DNA of 64,000 nucleotides from Gordionus sp. m RMFG-2023 (lineage: Eukaryota > Nematomorpha > Gordioida > Chordodea > Parachordodidae): contig NC_088775.1 of NCBI RefSeq assembly GCF_954871325.1, positions 54,599,561-54,663,560 on the forward strand. Reading direction: 5' to 3'. The position numbers and the translations under genes are program-made. The number at the start of each line of letters is the position of its first letter. Positions within the stretch are counted from its first letter, which is position 1. The notes below the pieces were generated by a model. It had not been told where the DNA came from and did not search any database. It saw only the letters and a list, made by a program, of their open reading frames with translations. This document shows positions 12,473-22,519 of this stretch, in pieces.

Positions 12473-13233
12473 ACGCCTATACTATAACAGGCATGTCCAG
12501 ACTCTTTTCTCCATACTATGTCACCATGAATAGTGGGCAACTTACCCCTGTAATAGATACCTTCTTAGCATTTACCAAGGCAAAACTCATCATCGACGCC
12601 TTAGAAACGCCGCTACCCCTGCATTACTACGCAAACGCGCCCGTCTACGTCGATGCTTCCAATTCTCACATGGGAATCAACTTCTGGGAAACTGATAACC
12701 TCTCAGTAGCCTATAGTGAAGCCTGCTTACTTTTCAACGTCCCATTACATGCGATAGCCCACATCAACGGCAAGGAAATCCTAGCAGTAGGCATGGGTGC
12801 ATTCATGGCCATACATCGCAACAATGAGCACCCAATGATCTTTACGGACTCCTCAGTAGCTTACTACACCTTTAGAAAAGGAGGCTCAAGATCCCCGTCA
12901 TTGGAAATTATCATCACTCAAATCATGATCAAGCTGGGCCTGCCTAACTTCACTGCTATATCACAGAACATACAGTGGATTCCTACTGAGGACAACCCAG
13001 CTGACTTACCATCGAGAACTTGGATGGCGCCAAGACAACATCTAGGACTATTCGAGGGACCTATACTAGAAGGGAATATCCTGCTGCAACAAGACGACGA
13101 ATCACTATTCGAACCTCAGTCAAGCCAGGAGACGCCCTCATTGATATCCAACCTGTCAATACCTGGAGACGGCGCAACCACCGTCTCATACGACTGGGAT
13201 CAACTAACAATTTCATCCCAAGATTTGGCCTAA
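12473..13233 (+). pseudogene. Inverted duplicate of the RNase H half of the same retroelement
   Basis: This is the second arm of the palindrome and encodes the same RNase H residues (PVYVDASNSHMG, FTDSSVAYY, DNPADLPSR) on the opposite strand. It lacks any reverse transcriptase of its own: reading upstream crosses the junction into the antisense of the spacer. It should not be counted as an independent gene. Confidence 0.75.
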
Positions 13234-13401
13234 CAACGTCAATCAAAAATACAGCAATAAACAACATTAGCTAGAACGAATCATCCCTAATATTTATTTA
13301 CATAAATACCTATTATTACGCTAATTATACCATGGTTATAATTAACAACTCTTCCCATTAGTAAACTAATGAGAGAAAATTCTCTTTTTTAAGAAGAATA
13401 A

Positions 13402-13763
13402 CAGAGCCATGCAAAGGTACCATTTGCGGGGCACAATCCAGATTTTTTTTAAAAAATTTTTTCAGCCCTGGGTTTTTTTTAAAAAATTTTCAGGTCCGAC
13501 CCGGCTTTTTTGAAAATAATATTTTCAGACCCGGTCCGAATTTTTTTAAAATTAATTATATTTATTTTTGATTTTTATAGCTAATAATGGAAATTTCAAA
13601 TATTTGGTTTTAAAATATATAGTTCGGCCCGGATATTTTTTTTTAAAAAAAATTTCAGGCCCAACTCGGGTGTTTTTTTTAAAAAAAATCTTGAGCCCGG
13701 CCCGGGTATATATAAAAAAATTAAAATACGGTCCGGCTAGGGGGGCGGGCCTACAAGTCTCTG
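13402..13763. mobile_element. Short CAGAG-ended MITE with GGCCC-rich interior
   Basis: The left end reads CAGAGCCATGCAAAGGTACC and the right end reads CTACAAGTCTCTG (complement CAGAGACTTGTAG). The interior alternates GGCCCGG-type words with T/A homopolymers. This matches the better preserved copy at 22680-23079, which has a perfect 8-bp duplication. Flanking octamers here agree only in part. It is a non-autonomous hAT-type element with no coding capacity. Confidence 0.5.
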
Positions 13764-14407
13764 AAAAACATACCTATGAAATACAACTTCTGAAAGTAGA
13801 TTGAATGATTTGCATCTTTTGAATATTCATAGGCATTTAACGCCAAGCAAGGATAGATAATTGAAAAATTAGCTCAAAACATACAAAATACAATTATTCC
13901 TAAGAAACATTTTGTGTATTAATTTATATTTCCAACATTTAATTTTTTTATACTTTATATATTTTAAAGGCTCAAAAAATTTAATTGGATCATTTAAGTG
14001 ATTCATATCGTGGTTACATTCACTTTACATTTTGTAATTCACATTTATTTTATAGTTTTTCAATGCTGGTTTATATATATAATTTTTTTATAATTCACAT
14101 TAATTTAAAATTGTGTATTAGGAAAGTTATTAGTCTTAATAAATTTATGTTTAGTATTTTTAATTAACAATAATATTTAAAAAATTTTATTACCCCCCCC
14201 CCCCCAGACTAAATTCCTGCATACGCGCCTGAATAACATAAATAAATCAATGTAATACAGTTAATGAGGTTTGGGGGGATAATATTGAATATAAATTTTC
14301 ATCATTATTTGTTAAGAAATTAGATTTAATGAAAGAGTTTAGGCAAGTTTATCGGTAATACTCAACCCCAACTTTCAATGACTTAAAAGCAGACCTATAC
14401 CATTTGC

Positions 14408-15186
14408 GTGGAAGACCAAACTATAAGCGGAATTACTACGACTGGAATCCATGGGAGTTTTAGAAAAACTAAAATACTTGAATATCGCTTCTCCGATCAT
14501 GCCTGTACTGATAAAAGATGGATCCGAATTTGCGGTGATTTCAGATATACGGTTAATGCAAATATTTTGATTGATAAATATTATATATCCAGAATTAGTG
14601 AATTATTAGCCACACTAGCTAATGGATCCAAATGTACGGTATTAGATTTATCAGAAGCGTATTTTAAAATAGCGCTAGATGAGGAGGCAAAAAAGTTGTT
14701 AGTGATCAACACGCCTAGTGGATTGTATCGCTTCACACGATTTCCATTTGGGGTGCCCTCAGCGTCATTTTTCAACTCGCAATGGATTCGTTATTGATTT
14801 AAAAAAATGTATTTTTTTTTAAGAAAAGATTGAATTTTTAGGTCATACCATTAGCAAAGAGTTCACAACAACAAATAAGAATGTCAATGCAATTTTTAAC
14901 GTTACCTAAAAACGTTAAAGAATTACAAGCTTTTATCTGTATAATTAATTATAATCAAAAATTTATAAACGATTTGTCAACTATTACCCCTCCTTTATAT
15001 AGGATTTTAAGGAAAAATGTGCCATGGAAATGGACCAATAATGAAACAAAAGTAATTAATAAATTTACAAAATTAATATCAGAACCAATTTTAACATATT
15101 ATAATCCGGAAAAACCGATAATTCTAGCTACTGATGCGTTTCAACATGGAATGGGATCAGTTCTATCTCATATCATTAACAACTAG
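14408..15186 (+). pseudogene. gypsy A reverse transcriptase and RNase H start (fossil)
   Basis: WIRICGDFRYTVNANILIDK, KCTVLDLSEAYFKIALDEEA and YRFTRFPFGVPSASF match the fingers and palm of a Ty3/gypsy reverse transcriptase. A later stretch, VKELQAFICIINYNQKFIND and PIILATDAFQHGMGSVL, matches the connection and RNase H start. The protein is in pieces and is a broken fossil. The hAT element ends less than 200 bases upstream. Confidence 0.75.
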
Positions 15187-15219
15187 GAAAACCGATTGGA
15201 TCCACTTCTCGAACATTAA

Positions 15220-16280
15220 ATACTGTCGAACGAAATTACAGTCAAATAGAGCGGGAGGCTTTAGCAATCATATTTGGATGATTAAATTTAAGCAATATTT
15301 AATTGGCAAACATTACTATTATCACTGATCATAAACCACTTATATCGTTACTTAATCCACATAAAAGATTAACAGATATGTTATCAAGATTAGTAAGATA
15401 GTCATTAATACTAGAAAATTATGATGGACGGAAAAAAATAGTAATGATGATGTACTCTCCCGGTTTCCAATTGACGGTAAACCATCTGCTTAGGTAGAGT
15501 TAAATATTAATTTAATAGTATCGAATGCTCCACAATTTATTATAGCGTTAGATATAAAATCACCTACAAGAAATGACCCGGTATATCAAAGGTTTCACGT
15601 TACATTGCAACTGGGTGGCCGAGGATAATAGAGAAAATCTAAAACCGTTTTTCCAGCAGCGAAATGAACTCACGATGGAGCAGAGTGTATATTATGGAGA
15701 TTATGAACCATAATTCCCCACAAAATTACAAGTAAATATTTTGTCTTTTTTACATATGGGGCATCAAGCTTATACTAAAACAAAAATATTGGTACAAGAG
15801 AACGTTTGGTGGCCGAATATTAACGAAGTTATCGAATTACACTGTAAATTGTAAATTATGTCAAACATATAAACTTCATTTTTTTCCGGACCAATTAACG
15901 GAGATATATGTCTAGTAATAATAGATAGTTTTAGTAAATGACCTGAAATACAAAAAACTGTCGACAAATAATTTTACTGAAGTTAGAAAAATATTTTTAA
16001 GACTTTTTGCTATTTTCAGTTACCCCAATACGATTGTTACGGATATTGGGAGGAAGGAGCAGAAGGAGAAACTAGACAAACTATACCACTAATAAATGAA
16101 ATTGATCCTATACAAAATTCGATAAAAAAAAGACATGGATCCTAAAAAAACTCGATAACCAAAGATATTGATCCTATACAAGACTCGATAATCAAAGACA
16201 TCATCAAAAACGAAAAGATTGAAATCGACAGAAAGTACCGATCAACCCGCAGTAGAGAACGAAAGTACAAGTAGCCGTTT
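15220..16280 (+). pseudogene. gypsy A RNase H end and integrase traces (fossil)
   Basis: Traces of RNase H (around 15.3-15.45 kb) are followed by an integrase N-terminal HHCC-like region (LHMGHQAYTKTKILVQENVW around 15.76-15.81 kb). A highly decayed catalytic core follows toward 16.05 kb. The right terminal repeat follows at about 16282. Broken, several breaks. Confidence 0.55.
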
Positions 16281-16375
16281 TAAGATTGATTTGTAAAAGA
16301 TATATAAACTGAAGTACAAAATTATAATAGTAATTAATATATAATAAATTAGTTCACTAATAATAAAATATCACA

Positions 16376-17270
16376 ATGGAAAAATTTTTTAAAGGCTTAT
16401 TAGGACTTGAAAATATTTTAAAAGAAATACCTTCACGCCAAAGTTTTTTCTTTTAAAAAAATATTTATTTTATTTTTTTACATATTTTTAGATCTTCATC
16501 CTTTTTTTAAAAATAATGAAATAATTAATCGTTTTTATGAATTCTTTAAAAGTTTATTAGAAAATATTTTAAATATTAAATTGGAACTGGGGCTTCTCAC
16601 AATTACCCTCGAAAATGGGTGGTTTAGATTTATATTTAAATCTTATATCTCTTTCTTCATTTTGGGCATCGCGTTTGATGAACAACGCCATGATATCTTC
16701 TTTTATCAATTTTAAAGATAACCTTATAAACTCGGCCTTGACAGCTTGGATATCTTTATCTCTAACTCGTTTTACCCACAGTTTTAACACATCAATCAAT
16801 TTTTGAACCTTTAATTGAAATTTTTTAAAATGCTCTCATCAAACCCCTCTGTAGAATACATTCAACTATTACAAATTGCTTACTGTCCTAGTGGTTATGA
16901 ATGGCTGGAAGCATTACCAAGTCGTAACCTAGGTTTATCAGATGAACAATTAAGAGTTGTCATAGGCCATCGAATTGGATGTAACATATTTCAACCACAT
17001 ACATGCATAAAATGTAAAATATTAGTTGAATCTAAAGGGAGACATTGTCGTATTTGTATATATAGTCAAGGCAGACATGCAGCAATTAATTCAATTATTA
17101 GACATTCACACGAGGGCCCGAATACCAAACATCCTGGAGCCTGCTAATTTTTCATTAGATGATGGCCTTAGACCTGATGGCTTAACTTCTGTGCCTTGGT
17201 CTTTAGGTAAATCCTTAATTTGGGACTTCACATGCGTCTCTTCTTTTCCAAAAAATTAAATTCTTAAATA
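16376..17270 (+). pseudogene. YLDD-type retroelement, second part (C-terminal Cys/His and nuclease-like domain)
   Basis: Directly after the gypsy repeat the reading resumes with FKSLLENILNIK and then SKMGGLDLYLNLISLSSFWA at about 16610. A conserved tail follows: GYEWLEALPSRNLGL, EQLRVVIGHRIGCNIFQPHT at about 16940-17005, a Cys/His cluster, [20 protein letters not shown] and LIWDFTCV. The last block (D-G-x-RPDG, then W-D-x-T) looks like a PD-(D/E)XK-type nuclease core; that reading is inference from spacing. The block order is the same as in intact invertebrate relatives I know. Frames shift near 17040-17060 and a stop ends the reading near 17258. Confidence 0.7.
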
Positions 17271-18649
17271 TTCAAAATTAACATTTTTTTTTACTAATCG
17301 TTATCTCTTCCCTTGTCATGCGGAACTTTAACATTTTTAAAAAACATAGGCCACAAAATAAGAGCCCTTACATCAGAACCCAAAGAATTTTATTTTTTAA
17401 AACAAAATATACAAATTACCATTTTAAAATATAATTATTCATGTTTTTTGGAAACTTGTAGTCGCACCTCCTTTTTTATATAATGAGTATTTTATATTTT
17501 TTGAAGAATTATGTGTATCATATCATATATTAGGAATTTAATAAAGATAATTAGACTTTTATACATAATTTTAAAAAAAAAGGGTTTTTTATATTTTTGA
17601 ATGATAATAATTTTTATTTAATTTTAATAAATTTTAAAACGAGCAAACGTGTATTTTATTGTGTATCAAATAAATTCAACAATTTTTTAAAATTTATATT
17701 GTTTATTTATAAAAAAAATTTCCGGTCATAGTTTACTTTATTTGAATAGCAGCTGATAGATAAAATTAATTAATTTTTATTATAAGTATCTGATTCTGAA
17801 TAATAAATAAGAATTATGACTTGTTCAAGAATTTTTAATGTCTTTTTATCCATTTTAAACCTGATCATAGAATTTAATGACTGCTCAATTTAAATAATAT
17901 TAGAGAAAAATGTGTTTTAGCGTAACAATATAGATACAATTAATATTTTATGTACCTATTGATTTGTCCCCCAGTATTATTAAAATAATTTCATTCTATT
18001 AAAAATATAAGAAATCTTGGACGAAAACACTATGTCCCATTTAAAAAATATATATATCCTAAGCATTTATAAAATTTTGCCTACCTTAGAATTTATAAGT
18101 TTATCACCTCAATACTTGGCGGTATTGGATTTACTTGGGCAAAATAAATTTGTTTTATTTTTTTCTGGGAAAGCAAGTATAACACTAAAAATAAAATTTT
18201 ATTATCTTTTAAAATCTATATAAACTAAGCATTATTGCCAATTTATTTATCGGATACATCCGATATTTATGCATAGTTTCTACGATTTGGAACCTATCTA
18301 TAATATATCCTTCAATATCTTATTCAAGTCTAACATCTAAATTTATTATAAATAAACGATAGAAATGTTATATTATTTCATAACACAAATTTTTTTACCT
18401 TATAAAATTTAAAAAAACAACAACATGTAAGATGATAAAGCGGGGCCTGGCTCAATTTACATTATTCAAATAAAAAATTTAAGCAGAGAATTAATTTAAT
18501 CATCTTGGCTGAGGAAGAAATAGAACATTTAGAGAAAAATCCCTTGAATTTTATAAATTTATTTTAAATTCAAGGCCCCTTTATTCATAGATTCTCCCAC
18601 TTAAAGAAAACATTTTACAGTGAAAGGATATTTTAATTATCCATATTGA
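17271..18649. other. AT-rich stretch without a recognised gene
   Basis: Only short, low-complexity open frames occur (for example 18017-18223, Leu/Ile/Lys rich with no motif). If OSGEP is transcribed through here, this could be intron. Confidence 0.4.
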
Positions 18650-19345
18650 TAAATTGTGTTGGGAATATTCTAACCCCTAAAGACCTAGACCCGTCCACTT
18701 GGGATAATAATTAAGTTTACAATCAAAATATAATAAAATTGCCTTTTTTTGACACCCATATCAATATTTTGAGTTGCCAAAAATATTCCTGACCCCTCAA
18801 AACCGAGATCCAATATAATTAAATTACCTTTTATTTAACCCCCATATCAATATTTTGCGTTGTTAAAAATATTCCACTCCTCAAGGCCTAGAATCGCCCA
18901 CTTAGAATAATAACTGATTACAATCAAAATATAATTAAATTACTTTTTATTTGACTCCCATATCAATATTTTGCGTTGTTAAAAATATTCCTGACACCTC
19001 AAGACCTTGATCCGCCCAAGAATAATAATTATGATTACAGTCAAGACTCTAGATATAATTAAAACACTTTTTATTTGATATCCGTTTTATTATTTTATGT
19101 TGATAAAATTATTCCTGACCCCCCAAGTTCTAGATTAGACCGTCGAAAGTGAACGCTCGTCTTCCTAATGAATAGATCTTTTGATTAGCTATCGATTATA
19201 CCTATATTGAACATATACTTTCCTAAGTTCAACAAAAAACGATTAAAAATAAATGGGTTTTTGCTCCGGGTCTGTGCTCTGGGTTCGTTTTCAAATCTGG
19301 TCTAATCGATTTTTAGACCCAAGCCCCCGGTCTGGGTTTTATACA
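18650..19345 (-). repeat. Tandem array of about 117-bp units, copy 2 (inverted)
   Basis: On the complementary strand this copy begins near 19330 with the leader GAGCACAGACCCGGAGCAAA. About four units follow, each with GGGTCAGGAATATTTTT, AAAATATTGATATGGG and TCAAATAAAA, ending near 18650. It shares leader and unit order with 1741-4520 but carries no piggyBac. It ends about 75 bases before the OSGEP exon, so it may lie in that gene's intron. Confidence 0.7.
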
Positions 19346-19418
19346 TCTAACCAATTAACAACACTGCTACTCCTATAATTATTGCACTTCCTTTGGATGA
19401 GAGATTTTTTTATTATAG

Positions 19419-19632
19419 CGAGAAAATTAAATTATTATATACTATAGATTTTATGGCTCAGGAAAGGAATGCTAGATCCTATGCAACGGACGAAAGATTT
19501 TGCATTGATAATGGAGCTATGATAGCTTACACTGGCAGTCTAATGCACTCTTCAGGTATCTCCACACTCATCGAAGAATCATATATAACTCAAAAATATA
19601 GGACGGATGATGTCCTCGTCACTTGGCGATAA
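19419..19632 (+). CDS. OSGEP: OSGEP/KAE1 last exon (tRNA t6A threonylcarbamoyltransferase, KEOPS subunit)
   Basis: The exon encodes the C-terminus of Kae1/OSGEP, the catalytic subunit of the KEOPS complex. That enzyme transfers threonylcarbamoyl to adenosine 37 of ANN-decoding tRNAs in cytosol and nucleus. [20 protein letters not shown], then [11 protein letters not shown] and [15 protein letters not shown], aligns without gaps to the end of the animal protein. That protein has [29 protein letters not shown] and VTWRD. The invariant Asp of DNGAMIA is present. The stop at 19630-19632 falls one residue short of the usual end. A pyrimidine-rich TTTTTTATTATAG at about 19406-19418 is the probable splice acceptor. 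The frame also stays open upstream to 19393, so the exact exon start is uncertain. No upstream exon was recognised in the window; they must lie beyond 1 or be hidden among insertions. The exon is undamaged, unlike everything around it, so this is probably a live host gene. Confidence 0.88.
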
Positions 19633-19784
19633 ATAATTTGAATTATATCTAATATATTAGAAATGTTTGGCCAATAAAAAATTGAAATGGGTTATATTTC
19701 AAATGATAATTAAAATTGATTTTAGTAATTTCATATAAAATTTTGATTACATAATTATTCAGTTTTTTTAAATATTTTTTTTAT

Positions 19785-20165
19785 GCAGAGGTACCATTTG
19801 CACGGCCTGGCCCAGCCCGGATTTTTTTCGACTCGGTTCGGGTTTTATATTTTTAGGCCTGTCCTAGATTTTTTTTAAAAGTATTTTATTTATTTTTAAT
19901 ATATATGGCTAATAATAACGATTTAAAATATTTGGTTTTAAAATATGCGACCCGGCCTTGGGTATTTTTTTAAGAAATATTTTAGGCCTACCCCGTGTAT
20001 ATTTAAAATATTTGGTTTTAAAATATGCGGCCTAAGCCTGCCCCGGGGTATATTTAAAATATTTGGTTTTAGAATATGCGGCACGGCCTGGGTATCTTTT
20101 TAAAATAGTTTTTAGGCCTGCCCCAGGTATATTTAAAAAAATTAAAATATGGACCCTTGCAGTTT
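19785..20165. repeat. Copy of the CAGAG/GGCCC-rich MITE family
   Basis: It starts with CAGAGGTACCATTTGCACGG, nearly the same words as 13402-13430. Three repeats of about 65 bp follow, built from TATTTAAAATATTTGGTTTT and GGCCTGGGTAT-like words. No clear right terminal repeat or target duplication could be assigned. Non-coding. Confidence 0.45.
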
Positions 20166-20259
20166 TCTGGTTTTATAAAACGCATAATGTTAACTCTGCA
20201 CCTTGTTATAAAAAGTATATACTCTGATTTCGAAAATATTACCTAAATCTATTTATTAT

Positions 20260-21120
20260 TTTTACTGCCTTAATGCTCATTCTCTTATGTGCACCATCTT
20301 TGACTAGTTTTAACATCGCAGTATTTTTCATTTCTTCACCGGTTATCCTCCACCTCCTTATCAACGTTTCTACCTTTTCCTTGATTTACCCCTCTGGTTT
20401 TCTTTTAATATGACCAAGCACCTTGATCTTTTCATCAGTTTCTCTTTTATATCCGAAATACCAAGATTCCTAATAAGGTTCTTTTTCAATTTGCTAAGCA
20501 TCCATCTCAGAATTCTCATTTGTGTTTTCCATTACCTTTTCCTCACTCCTTATAGCTCGCATTTGATTTATATAAAACGGCAATCTCAAAATTTTATATA
20601 TATTAACATCGGGCCTAATTTTTCAAGCCCAGTCTGGCTCAAAAGGTTTTTAAAAACATTTGTCCTACCTAACCCGATCCTGAACGAATTTTTTTATTTG
20701 TCCCGAAAAGCCCGACCGAAAATAAAAATTATTTGTCGACCCCGGCCGAATTTATTTAAATATAGTAAAATTTAATATTTTTTTATTGTGAAAAAATATT
20801 ATATGAATAAAAAATATTAGCGCCTTGTTTCTTGCAGGAAGAATTTTAAAATATATCAATTTATATGACAAAATGTAATGATATCATATTTAAAAATTTA
20901 ACCCGGCCCAGTCCCAACCTAAATTATTAAAAAATAGACCCATAATATATACTGTGGTTCATGAGAGATCGTGTTCCTACAAAACATAACCTGTCTCCCT
21001 TTATTTTACAGAAGAGACGACCGTCATCCTTTTCCTTAGTCATAATCCATCCTATCTCTCTTTTCCTAAATACCTGGCCCTTGCACTAGTTGTCTGTCCC
21101 GGCACTTTAAATATTTTGTT
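20260..21120 (-). pseudogene. APE-type LINE fragment (RTE-like C-terminal region), with a nested repeat
   Basis: On the minus strand from about 20560 to 20270, NSEMRILRWML, KKNLIRNLGISDIKEKLMK and a decayed RSRWFGHI-like block appear. They match the C-terminal region of endonuclease-reverse transcriptase LINEs, where E-M-R-x-L-R-W-M and R-W-x-G-H are typical. Frames change several times and in-frame stops occur. GGCCC-rich repeat sequence interrupts it at about 20590-20950. More of the same strand may continue to about 21110 (KVPGQTTSARARYLGKERW). This is a dead fragment, unrelated in sequence to the LINE at 53-57 kb. Confidence 0.6.
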
Positions 21121-21324
21121 TAATATTTTTCTACATGTTTTCCATTAAATTTGCTTGGGATGCAATACATTATTAAACGCTTTATTAAAATAGGATGAAA
21201 TATCTTATTAAAAGAAATGGGCAAAAAATAATTATAAAAAAAAATAAATTCATTCAGGATATATATAATTATATACTTTTAAAAGGAAAATGAAATCGTT
21301 CCATTTATTATTTAGGTGTTATTT

Positions 21325-21480
21325 ATGATTGGGCATAAATTACATTTAGCTTGCACTATATTATTTATTATGCTGGTGTTTTTTAAAAATTTACCATCTA
21401 AAATAGTTAGATTACATTTATTAGAAGATGTTGATGTTGTAATAGATTCCTTTTATAAATTATTAAGTATAAAAGCTTAA
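21325..21480 (+). CDS. Short orphan reading frame, possible terminal exon
   Basis: Fifty-one codons run from ATG to TAA. The second half, PSKIVRLHLLEDVDVVIDSF followed by YKLLSIKA, has amphipathic-helix spacing and varied residues rather than the Lys/Asn/Ile bias of random frames here. The frame is also open upstream to a possible acceptor, TTATTATTTAG at about 21306-21316, so it could be the last exon of a host gene. I do not recognise the protein. It lies about 1.7 kb downstream of the OSGEP exon on the same strand. Confidence 0.3.
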   Translation: MIGHKLHLACTILFIMLVFFKNLPSKIVRLHLLEDVDVVIDSFYKLLSIKA

Positions 21481-21489
21481 TAAAAATAA

Positions 21490-22510
21490 CTCAGTCGAAT
21501 CTATATTTTCTTCGTTTTTTCCACATAAAAATATATATTATAAATATAATAGCTTAATAAAAAAAAACTCAGCCGAACTGGAGCCATTATCAATCGGATG
21601 AGATATTAATTTTATCGCTAACACTGGTCAAAAATTAAAATTTATAAATAGAAAAAGTATTAGTATTCGTATGAAATTAAAGAGGTAATAAATACAAAAA
21701 AATATTTCGTTACTGAGCAACCGTGGATCTGGTTCATTTTTTCGACCAAAAACCAGGATCATGGTCATATACAACCAACTATTTAACAACATAAACATTT
21801 TTTTCAACACCTCAATTAATCACTCATCAAACATTGATTGAATTTTTTTTAAATGAAAATCATGATTTTACTTAAATTTTCTTAATTATTCATAAAGTTT
21901 AACACTAAACTAAAAAAATACATATATATAATAAAATTCTAAATTATGTATATACCAAGGTCATTTTTGCATTCCAGTTGTGTTCCGGTTAATAAAATTG
22001 TTCTTTTCCTGCTCTGTTCCAGCTTTTGGAACGTTCCTAGAAAAGTGGTGGAGTATCAAAAAACAACGTTCAACACTTACCTGGCTATGGATGATTTTTT
22101 ATTATTATTAAAAATAAAATTGTCTATTTAAAATTTTATTTAATAAGAAAAAAATTAATTTTATAGAAAAAAAAGGTTAAATAAATTTTTTTAAATTTGA
22201 TAAAAATGTTTCCCCTATTTAATTTTTTAATCAACTACTTGTTTGCTAATTATTATTACTTTTAGTATTGTATAGTTAATATGATTAATGATTATTTATT
22301 ATTATTAAAAAAAATAATAACTTAATATATGCAACTGTTGGATGGGTTAAAAATTGTAATTTTTTTAATTATAGAAATAGAGGAATTTATATATTTTTAG
22401 GAAGGTTCCGGAATACACTGTAATAAATTATATTTATTATTTAAATGTGATAATTTTAAAAATAATAAAATGATATATTTTAATCCGTGATAATTTTCTA
22501 AATATCTAAT
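21490..22510. other. AT-rich stretch without a recognised gene
   Basis: A duplicated AATAAAAATAACTCAGTCGAA-like word occurs near 21480 and 21553. Open frames of 60-odd codons on either strand show no motif. Nothing else was seen. Confidence 0.4.
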
Positions 22511-22519
22511 AATTAATCG

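Larger units (their letters stand above)
11149..13334. repeat. 862-bp near-identical inverted repeat with 462-bp spacer (retroelement fossil, head to head)
   Basis: Bases 11149-12010 and 12473-13334 are reverse complements with no length change: paired positions always sum to 24483. I saw almost no differences between the arms. The spacer 12011-12472 is single copy. Each arm carries the RNase H half and 3' end of the same retroelement; the spacer carries reverse transcriptase belonging to the left copy only. Both 3' ends therefore point outward. Outer ends share TGGTATAATTAGCG. Near identity means either a very recent event or a hairpin artefact of library making or assembly. Confidence 0.9.
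9932..14231 (+). mobile_element. hAT-type DNA transposon, host of a retroelement palindrome
   Basis: The left end CAGGCGCGTACGCAGCGGGG at 9932 and the right end GCATACGCGCCTG ending at 14231 form a typical hAT terminal inverted repeat with adjoining G/C runs (a C run at 14193-14205). Flanking octamers AATTTAAT and AATAACAT are only partly alike, consistent with a decayed 8-bp duplication. The element lies between the protease and reverse transcriptase of gypsy A, so it is younger than that copy. It holds hAT transposase remnants, the palindromic retroelement at 11149-13334 and a MITE at 13402-13763. Confidence 0.75.
8852..16375 (+). mobile_element. Ty3/gypsy-type fossil A, interrupted by a hAT
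   Basis: Short terminal direct repeats are visible: about 8852-8918 and about 16282-16375 share TTGATTTGTAAAAGATATA and AATTAGTTCACTAATAATAA. A primer-binding-like TGGCGCAGTTTC follows the left repeat at 8919. In between, in the order expected for gypsy, are zinc-knuckle residues (9480-9560), an aspartic protease with DTG (9670-9900), reverse transcriptase (14.4-14.8 kb), a RNase H start (14.88-15.2 kb) and integrase traces (15.7-16.1 kb). A hAT element at 9932-14231 separates protease from reverse transcriptase. The copy is clearly broken, with many breaks, and is old. It is itself inserted in the YLDD retroelement. Confidence 0.75.

Noticed and set aside
20410-20775. 121-codon plus-strand frame
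   Set aside because: Antisense of the LINE fragment for its first part and repeat sequence for the rest; no domain seen.
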